Shown in pieces: positions 35,995-44,600 of a DNA stretch of 64,000 bases. The notes beneath the pieces were generated by a model. That model was not told the origin of the DNA. It saw nothing but the letters and a program-made list of their open reading frames with translations, and did not search any database. Origin of the DNA: Agathobaculum massiliense (lineage in GTDB: Bacteria > Bacillota > Clostridia > Oscillospirales > Butyricicoccaceae). Position 1 is the first letter of the stretch, and each line of letters starts with the position of its first letter. Both the position numbers and the translations under genes were made by a program. Where the stretch lies: the NCBI RefSeq assembly GCF_900291975.1, contig NZ_OMPN01000001.1:558001-622000 (forward strand), in the 5' to 3' direction.

Positions 35995-36762
35995 TTACTT
36001 GCAAAGGTAGCCGCCGTCGACCGGCAGGATCGCGCCGCCCAGATAGTCGCTCGCATGCGACGCAAGGAACAGGCACGCGCCCTTCATATCCGCCGGCTCA
36101 CCCCAGCGGTGGGCGGGAATGCGGTCGCAGATCTCCTTGTATCGGTAATTGGAGGGGTCGAGGAGCGCTTCATTCATATCGGTCGCAAAATAGCCGGGCG
36201 CGATCGAATTGACGTTGACGCCGCACGCCAGCAGGTCGTTGGACATGCACTTGGTCATCTGTGCCACGCCGCCCTTGGCTGCGGAATACGCGACGACGTT
36301 CTGGCCGCCGAAGAAAGACGCCATGGAGGAAATCGTGATGATCTTGCCATAGCCCTTCTTGACCATGATCTTGGACGCCTCCTGGCAGAGGATGAACTGG
36401 CTCTCCAGATTGACGCGGATCACGTCGTCCCAATCGCTCATCGGGAACTGGTCCGCACGGTGCCGGCGCTGGATGCCGTGCGCGGTCACGATGATGTCCA
36501 GATCGCCGCCCAGCTGCTCCACCGCCTCTCCGAACGCACGGTAGCATTCCTCACGCCGACCAAGGTCGGCCTGCACACTGTGGCAGGCAAAGCCGCGCGC
36601 GCGGAATTCCTCCGCGGCGGTATGCACGCGCGCGCTCGAGCCAATGATGACGACCTCGCAGCCCGCCTCCATCAGACCCTCGGCCATGCCGTGACCCAGG
36701 CCGCGCGTGCCGCCGGTAACGATGGCCTTGCGGCCGGTGATATCAAAAAGCGGATGTACCAT
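35995..36762 (-). CDS. SDR oxidoreductase, KduD / gluconate 5-dehydrogenase-like
   Basis: NAD(P)-dependent sugar-acid dehydrogenase. The 255-residue classical SDR has the cofactor motif TGGTRGLGHGMA (residues 16-27), the catalytic Ser146, Tyr159 and Lys163 (YSAAK) and the C-terminal GGAILPVDGGYLCK. GLGxGMAxGL is typical of KduD-like enzymes acting on 2-keto-3-deoxygluconate-type compounds. It is the last gene of the gntR-manD operon, 2 bp after the zinc dehydrogenase gene, so it probably interconverts a hexonate intermediate. Confidence 0.88.
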   Translation of the reverse strand: MVHPLFDITGRKAIVTGGTRGLGHGMAEGLMEAGCEVVIIGSSARVHTAAEEFRARGFACHSVQADLGRREECYRAFGEAVEQLGGDLDIIVTAHGIQRRHRADQFPMSDWDDVIRVNLESQFILCQEASKIMVKKGYGKIITISSMASFFGGQNVVAYSAAKGGVAQMTKCMSNDLLACGVNVNSIAPGYFATDMNEALLDPSNYRYKEICDRIPAHRWGEPADMKGACLFLASHASDYLGGAILPVDGGYLCK

Positions 36763-36764
36763 GA

Positions 36765-37814
36765 TTACATATCCTCCTCATCAAACAAAATGACCATTTT
36801 CTTAACCGACGGGTCGGGATGCTCGATCTTGTCGAACACTTCCCCGATGCGGCTGAACGGGATAAAATGGGTAGCGATACCCTCCAGATTGAACGCATGC
36901 TGCTCAAAACGCTCGATGGTCGGCTCGAACTGGTAAGCCGACATGCGGGAGCCGATCAGGTCAAGCTCGCGCTGGTCGAGCATGGCGGAGGAGATCTGCT
37001 CCGGCGCCGTGCAGAAGCCGAGCGAGACCACGCGGCCCGCGTTCGCCATGATACCGGGCGCGAACAGGCTGGTCAGCGAGCCTGGGAAGCATGCCGAATC
37101 AAACGCGCAGGTCACACCATGTCCGCCCGTGATATCCTGCACGCGCAGGGCAAGATCTTCGTTTTTGGTGTTGATCACATAGTCCGCGCCGTACGTTTTC
37201 GCGCGTTCGAGCGAAGAATCGTTGATATCGCAGCAGATGACGGTTTTCACGCCCTTCGCCTTGCAGGTCTGCAGGATGATCGCGCCGATCGTACCCGCGC
37301 CGAGGATGAGCACGGTATCTTCCGGCACCACGCGGCCGCGCCCCGTGCAGTGTCCGCCGATGGCGAACGGCTCGACGAGCGCCGCATCCTTCCACGGGAT
37401 TTCGGGGGAGATCACATAGCACTGGTTCTCCGGCACGACAAAGTATTCGCGCCAGCCACCGTCGATGCTCGAACCGCGCGCGCGGACGTGTTCGCACACG
37501 TTATAGCGGCCGATTTTACACTGGTAGCACTCGCCGCAGGCAACCACCAGATCGAGCACGACATGGTCGCCCTGCTTGACGCGGGTCACCTTGGAGCCGA
37601 CCGCTTCGACCACGCCCGCGTTCTCATGTCCCGGGATGCGCGGATAAGACGCGCACGGGTTCTCTCCCAGATAGTTATGTACGTCCGACCCGCACACGCC
37701 GCAGGCCTTCATTTTAACCAGTACGTCGTAATCGCCGGCAGCCTCAGGGCGCGGCACCTCGCGCACCTCGAACTTATGCGGCTCGGTCACTATGACTTCC
37801 TTGCTCATCAGCAT
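36765..37814 (-). CDS. Zinc-dependent medium-chain dehydrogenase (polyol/aldonate type)
   Basis: Oxidises a secondary alcohol of a sugar alcohol or sugar acid with NAD(P). The 349-residue protein has catalytic zinc ligands in ACGVCGSDVH and PGHENAG, the structural zinc loop CGECYQCKIGRYNVC, and the Rossmann motif LILGAGTIGAI near residue 170. It resembles L-idonate, sorbitol and threonine dehydrogenases, and the substrate cannot be fixed. The start ATG lies 9 bp after GAGGAG. Its place between manD and the SDR gene suggests a hexuronate or hexonate pathway. Confidence 0.9.
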   Translation of the reverse strand: MLMSKEVIVTEPHKFEVREVPRPEAAGDYDVLVKMKACGVCGSDVHNYLGENPCASYPRIPGHENAGVVEAVGSKVTRVKQGDHVVLDLVVACGECYQCKIGRYNVCEHVRARGSSIDGGWREYFVVPENQCYVISPEIPWKDAALVEPFAIGGHCTGRGRVVPEDTVLILGAGTIGAIILQTCKAKGVKTVICCDINDSSLERAKTYGADYVINTKNEDLALRVQDITGGHGVTCAFDSACFPGSLTSLFAPGIMANAGRVVSLGFCTAPEQISSAMLDQRELDLIGSRMSAYQFEPTIERFEQHAFNLEGIATHFIPFSRIGEVFDKIEHPDPSVKKMVILFDEEDM

Positions 37815-37885
37815 AACAGCATTCTCCTCTTAAAACAGTATCATGTATGACATATCGGTTTTCCCGCTTTCTGCACCGCGCGGCG

Positions 37886-39133
37886 TTACGGCGTCTGGAG
37901 CGAGCCGTCTCGCAGGCGGGTCTGCGTCCAGGTCGTGACCGTGTTCTCACAGGGGTATTTGGCGGCTTCCTTTTCGTCCAGATCGACGCCCAGGCCGGGC
38001 TTGTGGTTGGCGTACACATAACCGTCCCTGAATTCCGGCAGGCCTGGGAACACCTCAAGCAGCGCGCCGTGCTGCTGACGCAGCTCCTGGATGACGAAAT
38101 TGGGCGGCTCGATGCCCGACCATTCCTGCACGCCGAAGTTGGGCGCCGCCAAATCGATATGGATATTGGCCGCATGCGCGAGCGGCGACATATCGCCGGG
38201 GCCGTGCCACGCGGTGCGCACCCCGAACTGTTCTGCGAAAATCGCCAGCTTGCGCGCCGGCGTGATGCCGCCGATCTGCGAAATATGCACGCGGATAAAG
38301 TCGATCAGCCGCTCGGTGATCAGCTGCTTCCACTCACGCGGGTTGTTGAACAGCTCGCCCTGCGCCAGCGGGATCGAGGTCTGCTGCCGCAGCAGGCGCA
38401 GCCAGTCGACCTGCTCGAGCGGCACCGCATCTTCCAGGAAAAACAGGTCGAACGGTTCGAGCTGCTTGGCCAGCTGCAGCGCTTCGACCGGTGCGATGCG
38501 CTCATGCACGTCGTGGACGAGCGCCATGTCGTAGCCGATGCGCGCGCGGATGCCCTCAAACAGCTTGACCGTGTCGCGGATGTATTTGCGCGAGTCCAGG
38601 TAGACGCCGTCCGGCGCGCCCTGCGGCGCGGTCGCGGGCGCCTTGCCGTAGCCGCCCCCCCCATAGCCGCCGCACTGGCAGCGGATGTGGGTGATGCCCA
38701 TGTCGCGGAAGCGCTCGATGTTATCGCAGATCTCCTCCACATCGCGCCCATCCGCGTGACGGTAGACCGGAATGGCTTCGCGGCACTTGCCACCGAACAG
38801 CTCGTAGCACGGCATGTTCGCAAGCTTGCCCTTGATGTCCCACAGCGCCATGTCCACGCCCGAGATCGCGTTGTTTTCCATGCCGCCGTTGCGCCAGTAG
38901 GCGTTCTGGTGCATCAGCTGCCACAGCGCTTCGATGTTGTTCACCTCGCGGCCGACGAGCAGCGGCTTGAGGTAATTTTCCACCAGATGCTGCACGGTCA
39001 GGTGGCGGTAGGCAAACGTCGCGCAGCCCAGGCCGTACAGCTCCGGCTCGCTCGTCTCCACCTTGACGACCACCAGGTTGATTCCCTCCGGCGCGGTGCA
39101 GATCACACGGATGTCACGGATGGTAATTGGCAT
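37886..39133 (-). CDS. Enolase-superfamily sugar-acid dehydratase, ManD family
   Basis: Probable D-mannonate (or D-gluconate) dehydratase giving 2-keto-3-deoxygluconate. The 415-residue protein has the ManD/RspA pattern: ALWDIKGKLANMPCYELFGG, RHADGRD, the acid/base and metal region LVHDVHER, metal-binding glutamates in FFLEDAV and AQGELF, and TAWHGPGDMSP. A glycine-rich loop, CGGYGGGGYGKAPA, lies where ManD proteins have a mobile loop. Some ManD-family members show little activity on mannonate, so the reaction is inferred. Confidence 0.9.
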   Translation of the reverse strand: MPITIRDIRVICTAPEGINLVVVKVETSEPELYGLGCATFAYRHLTVQHLVENYLKPLLVGREVNNIEALWQLMHQNAYWRNGGMENNAISGVDMALWDIKGKLANMPCYELFGGKCREAIPVYRHADGRDVEEICDNIERFRDMGITHIRCQCGGYGGGGYGKAPATAPQGAPDGVYLDSRKYIRDTVKLFEGIRARIGYDMALVHDVHERIAPVEALQLAKQLEPFDLFFLEDAVPLEQVDWLRLLRQQTSIPLAQGELFNNPREWKQLITERLIDFIRVHISQIGGITPARKLAIFAEQFGVRTAWHGPGDMSPLAHAANIHIDLAAPNFGVQEWSGIEPPNFVIQELRQQHGALLEVFPGLPEFRDGYVYANHKPGLGVDLDEKEAAKYPCENTVTTWTQTRLRDGSLQTP

Positions 39134-39150
39134 GATATTCTCTCCTTTTT

Positions 39151-39165
39151 ACTTGTTATACAAGT
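39151..39165. promoter_or_regulatory. GntR operator 2, upstream of manD
   Basis: Palindrome ACTTGT-TAT-ACAAGT between gntR and manD, overlapping the gntR stop. It matches the site at 39848-39862 in both 6-bp arms. Confidence 0.65.
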
Positions 39166-39833
39166 TAAACCTTATCGTAATTTTGCAGGATGTGCGCCTG
39201 CATCAGCGCACGCGCCAGATTATCATTGTGTACCTCGACCGCATTGAGGATCATAGGGTGAAAGAATAGGGCGTCCTGCTCTCCGAACCGCTGGGTCAGC
39301 TGCTCATGGTTGCGCACCGTCTGCTCGAACACCTCATGCAGGCTTTTGACCAGCAGATGATTGCCGGACGCCCTGCACAGTTCCTCATGGAACGCCATGT
39401 CGCACCGTACAAATTCACTTTTCTGGCCGCGCAGCGCGGGCAACCGGCCGGTCAGCTCATGCAGACGCCCAATCTGCGCTTTTGTTGCGTTTTTTGCGGC
39501 CAGCGCCGCCGCTTCCGGCTCTAAAATGCGCCGGAACTGCAGCACCGCACGGATATCCGCGCAGTCCGCAGGGGTGATCTGGCTTGCTCCGGTGAGCAGG
39601 GTTTCCACGCGGTCGTCCCGCAGGAAGGTCCCTTTCCCATGCACGCTTTCCAGCACGCCCACGCCGATCAGCTGCTGGATCGCCACGCGCACGCTCGCGC
39701 GGCTGACGCCGAGCCGTTCGGTCAACTGGTTCTCGGACGGGATCTTGCTGCCGACCGCCCACTGGCCGCTTTGGATATGGCCAGTCAGGTACTGGAGTAC
39801 GCTTTCCGTCACATTGATGCGTTCGGCCTTCAT
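39165..39833 (-). CDS. GntR-family (FadR subfamily) transcriptional regulator
   Basis: A 222-residue repressor-type regulator. Residues 8-70 are the winged helix (IPSENQLTERLGVSRASVRVAIQQLIGVGVLES); residues 85-220 form the all-helical FCD ligand domain with metal-binding candidates D and H in RCDMAFHEELCRASGN and H near the C-terminus. It heads the manD operon and has a palindrome at its own start site and another before manD, so it probably controls itself and the operon in response to a hexuronate or hexonate. Confidence 0.93.
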   Translation of the reverse strand: MKAERINVTESVLQYLTGHIQSGQWAVGSKIPSENQLTERLGVSRASVRVAIQQLIGVGVLESVHGKGTFLRDDRVETLLTGASQITPADCADIRAVLQFRRILEPEAAALAAKNATKAQIGRLHELTGRLPALRGQKSEFVRCDMAFHEELCRASGNHLLVKSLHEVFEQTVRNHEQLTQRFGEQDALFFHPMILNAVEVHNDNLARALMQAHILQNYDKV

Positions 39834-39847
39834 GGCTTACCTCCTCA

Positions 39848-39862
39848 ACTTGTCTGACAAGT
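39848..39862. promoter_or_regulatory. GntR operator 1, at the gntR start site
   Basis: Palindrome ACTTGT-CTG-ACAAGT, extended by A and T to 17 bp. It lies just downstream of the predicted transcription start (about 39865), where a bound repressor would block the promoter. Confidence 0.72.
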
Positions 39863-39871
39863 TATGCTTTT

Positions 39872-39899
39872 ATTATAGCGCCCTTTTCCGTACTGTCAA
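39872..39899 (-). promoter_or_regulatory. Promoter of the gntR-manD operon
   Basis: Consensus TTGACA (39899-39894), 16 bp, consensus TATAAT (39877-39872), read leftward. Confidence 0.82.
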
Positions 39900-39963
39900 G
39901 GGGGAAAATCACATTTTTGCATATTGCACAAATCCCGCCGCCGATTTCGCACATTTCCGGCAC

Positions 39964-39988
39964 AAAAAGAGCCGGCAGATGCCGGCTC
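39964..39988 (-). terminator. Terminator after the DUF4317 gene
   Basis: GAGCCGGCA (39969-39977) pairs with TGCCGGCTC (39980-39988), followed leftward by TTTTT. Confidence 0.85.
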
Positions 39989-40006
39989 CCATTATCCCGC
40001 TGTTTT

Positions 40007-41251
40007 TTACAGTGTCTGATCCACACCGTTAATGCTGGCGGATTCCCCCTCCTCGATCGGAATCAGCAGGCATTTCTGCCCTTCGACCACACCCGTATGG
40101 ACGCGTTCCGCCCGCTCCTCCGGCACCCGCAGCACGATGCCCGCGCTTTCCTCCCAAGGAACCTCGTCTCCGGCCAGGCGCTCGGATTGCTCCGCCAGAC
40201 GGTGCTGCAGATCCGCAACCCTTTGCTCCAGCGCCGCCGTGTGCATTCGCTGGGTGTTTTCCTCCACCAAGCGGCTGTCCAGCACATTGTTCGCAACAGG
40301 CGGCACGTCTCCGAACGTCTGCGCGAAAGCCTTGCCGATCTGTTCCCTGACCGGCTCCGGCACCTCGGCCTCCGCCGCGAGATCCGCGACCGTCTCGGCC
40401 GTCAGGCTGACCGGCGGCAGGCTATCGTCCGCCTCCTGCTCGGCCACCATGCCGCTGATCGTCTTCTGTATCCGGAAGAACGCGGCTTCCGCCTGCTCCT
40501 CATCCTCCCCAAACGCGCTTTTCACAACGCTCTGGAACGCTTTCTTCTCCTCTGTGGCCGTGCGCTGGGACACACACCCGAGCACGCTTTCTATCAGCTC
40601 CGGATGGGAGCCGCGGCCGGTCTTGACGTAATACAGCACAGCGTTCACATCGCTGCCGCGGCCGCTGAACGCCGGATACACAAAGCCCAGGTCGGGCAGA
40701 CCGACCACCCAGTCGCGCACGCGCGCGCCGATGCGGTTCTCTTCCTCCCGATAACCGAGCGCGGGCTTGGACAACTCGACCGGACACACCGCGCACAGTA
40801 TGTACTCGTAGATCTCCTCGGACTCCTCCTGCGCCTCGCCGGAGGTCGCCCGGGCCGGCACATCGTACACATCATGGTATACTAAAATCAGGTAGTTACC
40901 CGGATAGGCATACTGTTCGATGACCTGCTCATACAGGCGGTCGAGCAGGTCGTCGTTGGCCAGCTTGCTGCCCTTGAGCGTGAGCAGGAACGAGCGGCAC
41001 TCGTCCGCCTGCTCCCCGCGCGCGAATTCCAGCTCGAGCAGGTTGCCGCCCAGTGTGCCGGACAGCGTTTTTTTCGCGATCTCCAAATACTTGTAAAACT
41101 CGTCCTCCTCCAGTTCGGAAAACTGTTCGCCGAACTTCAGGACGACTTGCTTGCCGCTGTTGACATAGCACCCGCACATGCGGCCAAAGGTGCATTCGGT
41201 CTTTTTCAGACGGCGGCGCAGCTCCTGCACATCGCCTTTGGTAATATTCAT
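40007..41251 (-). CDS. DUF4317 family protein
   Basis: A 414-residue soluble protein matching the DUF4317 family of Firmicutes: N-terminal KGDVQELRRRLKKTECTFGRMCGCYV, a middle LILVYHDVYDVP segment and ALGYREEENRIGARVRDWVVG. A coiled coil is likely near 330-365 (RMHTAALEQRVADLQHRLAEQ). No function is known and no catalytic motif is evident. It is a single-gene unit, separated from the pseudogene upstream by a strong hairpin. Confidence 0.87.
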   Translation of the reverse strand: MNITKGDVQELRRRLKKTECTFGRMCGCYVNSGKQVVLKFGEQFSELEEDEFYKYLEIAKKTLSGTLGGNLLELEFARGEQADECRSFLLTLKGSKLANDDLLDRLYEQVIEQYAYPGNYLILVYHDVYDVPARATSGEAQEESEEIYEYILCAVCPVELSKPALGYREEENRIGARVRDWVVGLPDLGFVYPAFSGRGSDVNAVLYYVKTGRGSHPELIESVLGCVSQRTATEEKKAFQSVVKSAFGEDEEQAEAAFFRIQKTISGMVAEQEADDSLPPVSLTAETVADLAAEAEVPEPVREQIGKAFAQTFGDVPPVANNVLDSRLVEENTQRMHTAALEQRVADLQHRLAEQSERLAGDEVPWEESAGIVLRVPEERAERVHTGVVEGQKCLLIPIEEGESASINGVDQTL

Positions 41252-41286
41252 TATAGGCTCTCTCCTGTCATATGCCCGCGGACACA

Positions 41287-41322
41287 GGGCGGCCGCCTAT
41301 CCCTGCGGATAAGCGGCCGCCC
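41287..41322. repeat. Long GC-rich inverted repeat
   Basis: 16-bp arms (41287-41302 and 41307-41322) around a 4-bp loop, one mismatch, containing GCGGCCGC twice. No T-run follows on either strand, so a terminator role is uncertain. Confidence 0.6.
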
Positions 41323-41402
41323 GCCGCCGGCTTTTCATATTCCCGTCCTTTAGTATACGGCATCCCGCGCAGAAAAGGCAAGCGGATTTTGCCGGAGGGC
41401 TA

Positions 41403-42777
41403 TCATGCACGGTAAATCGTTTCCCCTGCCTTGACCGTTTCCAGCACGCGCACCCGCCGCAGCGCATCCGGCCCAACCGCTAACGGATCGGCGTCCAGCA
41501 GCACCAGATCGGCCGCTTTGCCCGGCCGCAGAGAGCCGCGGCGCGCTTCCTCAAAATACTGGTAAGCGGCGTGGACTGTAACCGCACGCAGCGCGTCCTC
41601 CACAGGGATACGCTGGTCCGCGCCGAGCACGGCGCCGCTTTCCATCAGCCGGTTGACCGCGCACCAGACGGTACCCAGCATGTCCGGCGGCAGCACGGGC
41701 GTGTCCTGGTGGAATGTGAACGGGATCCCCTGCTCGAGCGCCGCGCGCGCCGGACTGATATGCTGTGCGCGCGCCAGTCCGAAATTGCGGATATGCACCT
41801 CGCCCCACCGATACACATGCGCCACAAAAAACGATGGCAGCACGCCGGTCCGCTTGACAGCCTCCATCTGGTCCAAGCCAAGAAGCTGCGCATGGATCAT
41901 GACCGGCCGCAGGCCGCGGAAATCTGGAAATTCCCGCTCGACCGCGGCCACGGCCTGCAAAAACTGCTCCGCCGCCGCATCCCCGTTGCAATGGGCCAAT
42001 ACCTGCAGCCCTCCATGATAGGCTGTCACGAGCGCTTCCTGCACCGCCTGCCCGCTCATGGTGCCATAACCTCGGTACCCGTCCTCCGCGCCTTGGTATG
42101 GGGTCCGCATCCACGCGGTACGGCCCTGCGGGGAGCCATCCAGAAATATCTTGCACCCGGCGATAGGCCTCCATCAGGTCCTCCATATCCGGCATCGGCA
42201 CTTGCTGTTGGTACTGCAGGAACGCGTTTTCCTCCATATATCCGGTCAGCACACCGTTTTCCGTACCAATTATGCCTCCCGCCGGCGCGGGCGTGTCCAC
42301 TTTCACGCCGAGCAGCTCCAGCGCCAGAGAGTTGAACACCCCCATATGTCCGGACTGATGCACCACCATGATCGGATGCGCCGCGGAAACGCGGTCGAGC
42401 AGTGCGCGGGTCGGATGGCGCCGCTCCGCGAGCGTATTCTGGTCATAGCTTTTCCCCACAACCCATTGCCCGTCCGGTATTTTGTTGGCCGTGATAAAAT
42501 GCGACAGCGCCTGTCCGATCTCGTCCAGGCTGGCGGCCTCCTCCAGCGGGACCTGCAGCAGCGCCTGCGCGGCGCCGGAAAAATGGCCGTGCGCGTCCAG
42601 GAACGCAGGCAACAGCGCACGCCCATCCAAGTCGATCTCTGCCGCGCCGCGCGCCCATGCCGCGAGCTTTTCCCGCGTCCCCACGGCCGCGATCACGCCG
42701 TTTTCGACCAGCAGCGCTTCAGCCAGCCCGCCGCTCTCCATTGTGCGGATCGGGCCTCCATAGTATAGCGTCTTCAT
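41403..42777 (-). pseudogene. YtcJ-like amidohydrolase, broken by internal deletion and frameshift
   Basis: Metal-dependent amidohydrolase of the YtcJ (Amidohydro_3) family. The 5' part (42777 to about 42152) reads normally from MKTLYYGGPIRTME through LDAHGHFSGA to MEAYRRVQD, then goes out of frame. The 3' part (from about 42158) reads KIFLDGSPQGRTAW, AHCNGDAAAE and FTFHQDTPV to the end in another frame. Intact relatives have about 70-90 more residues between these parts, so a segment is missing as well as the frame. The ATG at 42777 has GGTGGAG upstream. Function is very likely lost. Confidence 0.88.
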
Positions 42778-42828
42778 AAGCACTCCACCTTCATCCGATT
42801 CCGTGTGCCTTAGTATGCCCTATGCTTT

Positions 42829-42837
42829 AGTATAGCA
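42829..42837 (-). promoter_or_regulatory. Extended -10 promoter of the ytcJ-like pseudogene
   Basis: TGC-TATACT read leftward. A partial copy, CTTAGTATGCC, lies 20 bp away (42809-42819). Confidence 0.4.
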
Positions 42838-42909
42838 TGCAGAGCCGGAAGTTTTTGAACATTGTCTGAACTTTTCCCGTTTCTTTTGCGCCGCGTGCGA
42901 TTTTCTAAA

Positions 42910-42938
42910 TTTACTTTTTTCTCCACCGATGCTATAAT
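42910..42938 (+). promoter_or_regulatory. Promoter of the carboxypeptidase gene
   Basis: TTTACT (42910-42915), 17 bp, TATAAT (42933-42938), with TGC before the -10 box. Confidence 0.65.
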
Positions 42939-43002
42939 TTATGCAGCATCACCGCATTCCTTGCGCAATGTCTGCTTTTTATTTTCAAGGGGGGTAAACT
43001 GT

Positions 43003-44538
43003 ATGAGAAAAAAACTGATCGCATCCGTTTTGGCCGTCTTGGTGCTGTTCTGCGGCCTCGCGCCCGGCGCTGCCGCGCTCAGCTACCAGGCGGAAAGCGT
43101 TTTCGTCATGGACGCGCAGACTGGGGAAACGCTTTACGAGTATAACGCCGACATCGCCCGTGTGCCGGCCAGTATGACCAAGGTGCTGACCGCCTACATC
43201 ATTTATCAGGAGCTGGAGGCCGGCCGCCTGACTTTGGACACCCAGGTCAAGGTCAGCCACAACGCGGCTGTCAAATCCCGCGACGCCAGCTATCCCACCG
43301 CCGTACCGCTGACCGAGGGTGCCACCTACTCGGTCGATACGCTGCTTCACCTGATCATGATTCCCTCCGCCAGCGCGTCGTGCATCGTCATGGCCGAGCA
43401 TATCAGCGGCAGTGAGAGCGCATTTGTCGCCCGCATGAACCAGACCGCCAAGGACCTCGGCCTGAACGCGACCTATTACAACTGCCACGGCGCGCAGCCC
43501 AATTATATTACGGCCCGCTCACAGGCCAAGCTCACCCGCCGCTTTATCGACGATTATCCCGATATCCTGCGCATCACCTCCAAAAGCGGGTTCAACTTCA
43601 ACGGCTCCTACTATAATAACACCAATCACCTGCTCAATACCATGGCGCCTTACGAAGGGCTGGACGGCTTCAAAACCGGAACCATCGCGGAGGCAGGCTA
43701 TTGCGTCACCACGACCGCGGTACGGGATGGGCGGCGTGTGATCGCGGTAGTTATGAAATCCACCAGCGACGCGCAGCGCTTCGCGGATTCCCGCCAGCTT
43801 CTTGATTACGGCTTTGCTGAAATCCAAAAGCGGGATGCGGCCCGCAAAACGACCAGTGTGCAGCTTACCGCAGCTCCGGACAGCGTCCGTCCGTACCAGC
43901 CGTTTACCGTCACCGCACGGCTGGAAGGCGTCTCCGCCTCCTACGCCTGCAAGGCGCAGTGGTATGTCAACGGCGCGGCGGTCGATGGCTATGGGAACAG
44001 CAGCTTCCTGACCGCCGACTATAAGACGAGCACGCTGCAATATACGCTCAAGGATCTGTCTGGCGATACGCTCGACATCGCCTTTGTCCTGACCATGTTC
44101 GACGGCACTGAGATCCGCTGTGAAACAGCCCTTCCGGTGGAACAGCGGCCGGTGGAATACGGCGGCTCGCTCAATATCCGGAGCGCGGCATCCTATCCCG
44201 GCAAAACGCTGCTCGTTACCGCGGATATCACCGGCGAAAACGGGATCGCCCGCGTCCAGCTTCCGGCGCGCTGGCAATGGGACGGCGCGGACATCGCAGG
44301 CTATTCCAACGCGGCGTTTACCATCGAAAACGATGCCGCGTCCAGCGAGTATCTGCTCCGCATTCCGGAAGACGCCTCAGAGGGCAGCCATGAGCTTTCC
44401 TTTGTGCTTGGCGATGCGGGCAGCACTGGCGCAAAACAGTTGATTCTGCGCGCCGATATCCAGATCGTTTCACAGGGAACGCCGGCAGAGGATGTTCCAG
44501 TAGAGGAGACTCCGTCCGAAGACGCTCCGGCCGCGTAA
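43003..44538 (+). CDS. D-alanyl-D-alanine carboxypeptidase (S11 family) with altered SxN motif
   Basis: Secreted penicillin-binding protein that trims D-Ala from peptidoglycan peptides. The 511-residue protein has a signal peptide (1-25), the SxxK motif S57-M-T-K60, and KTG at 224-226 (DGFKTGT). The SxN motif is replaced: the sequence reads PSASASC at 121-127, so Asn is Ser. Residues about 285-490 look like two immunoglobulin-like or beta domains, and the tail is acidic and Pro-rich. The start is set by AAGGGGGG 8 bp before the ATG. Loss of the Asn could weaken activity. Confidence 0.9.
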   Translation: MRKKLIASVLAVLVLFCGLAPGAAALSYQAESVFVMDAQTGETLYEYNADIARVPASMTKVLTAYIIYQELEAGRLTLDTQVKVSHNAAVKSRDASYPTAVPLTEGATYSVDTLLHLIMIPSASASCIVMAEHISGSESAFVARMNQTAKDLGLNATYYNCHGAQPNYITARSQAKLTRRFIDDYPDILRITSKSGFNFNGSYYNNTNHLLNTMAPYEGLDGFKTGTIAEAGYCVTTTAVRDGRRVIAVVMKSTSDAQRFADSRQLLDYGFAEIQKRDAARKTTSVQLTAAPDSVRPYQPFTVTARLEGVSASYACKAQWYVNGAAVDGYGNSSFLTADYKTSTLQYTLKDLSGDTLDIAFVLTMFDGTEIRCETALPVEQRPVEYGGSLNIRSAASYPGKTLLVTADITGENGIARVQLPARWQWDGADIAGYSNAAFTIENDAASSEYLLRIPEDASEGSHELSFVLGDAGSTGAKQLILRADIQIVSQGTPAEDVPVEETPSEDAPAA

Positions 44539-44549
44539 AATAGCCAGAA

Positions 44550-44583
44550 AAACCCCGCCGTTTCAAAAGAAACGGCGGGGTTT
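44550..44583. terminator. Bidirectional terminator between the carboxypeptidase and DapA-like genes
   Basis: Perfect 15-bp arms AAACCCCGCCGTTTC (44550-44564) and 44569-44583, AAAA loop. Confidence 0.9.
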
Positions 44584-44600
44584 CCTATACCCCCTCGCGC

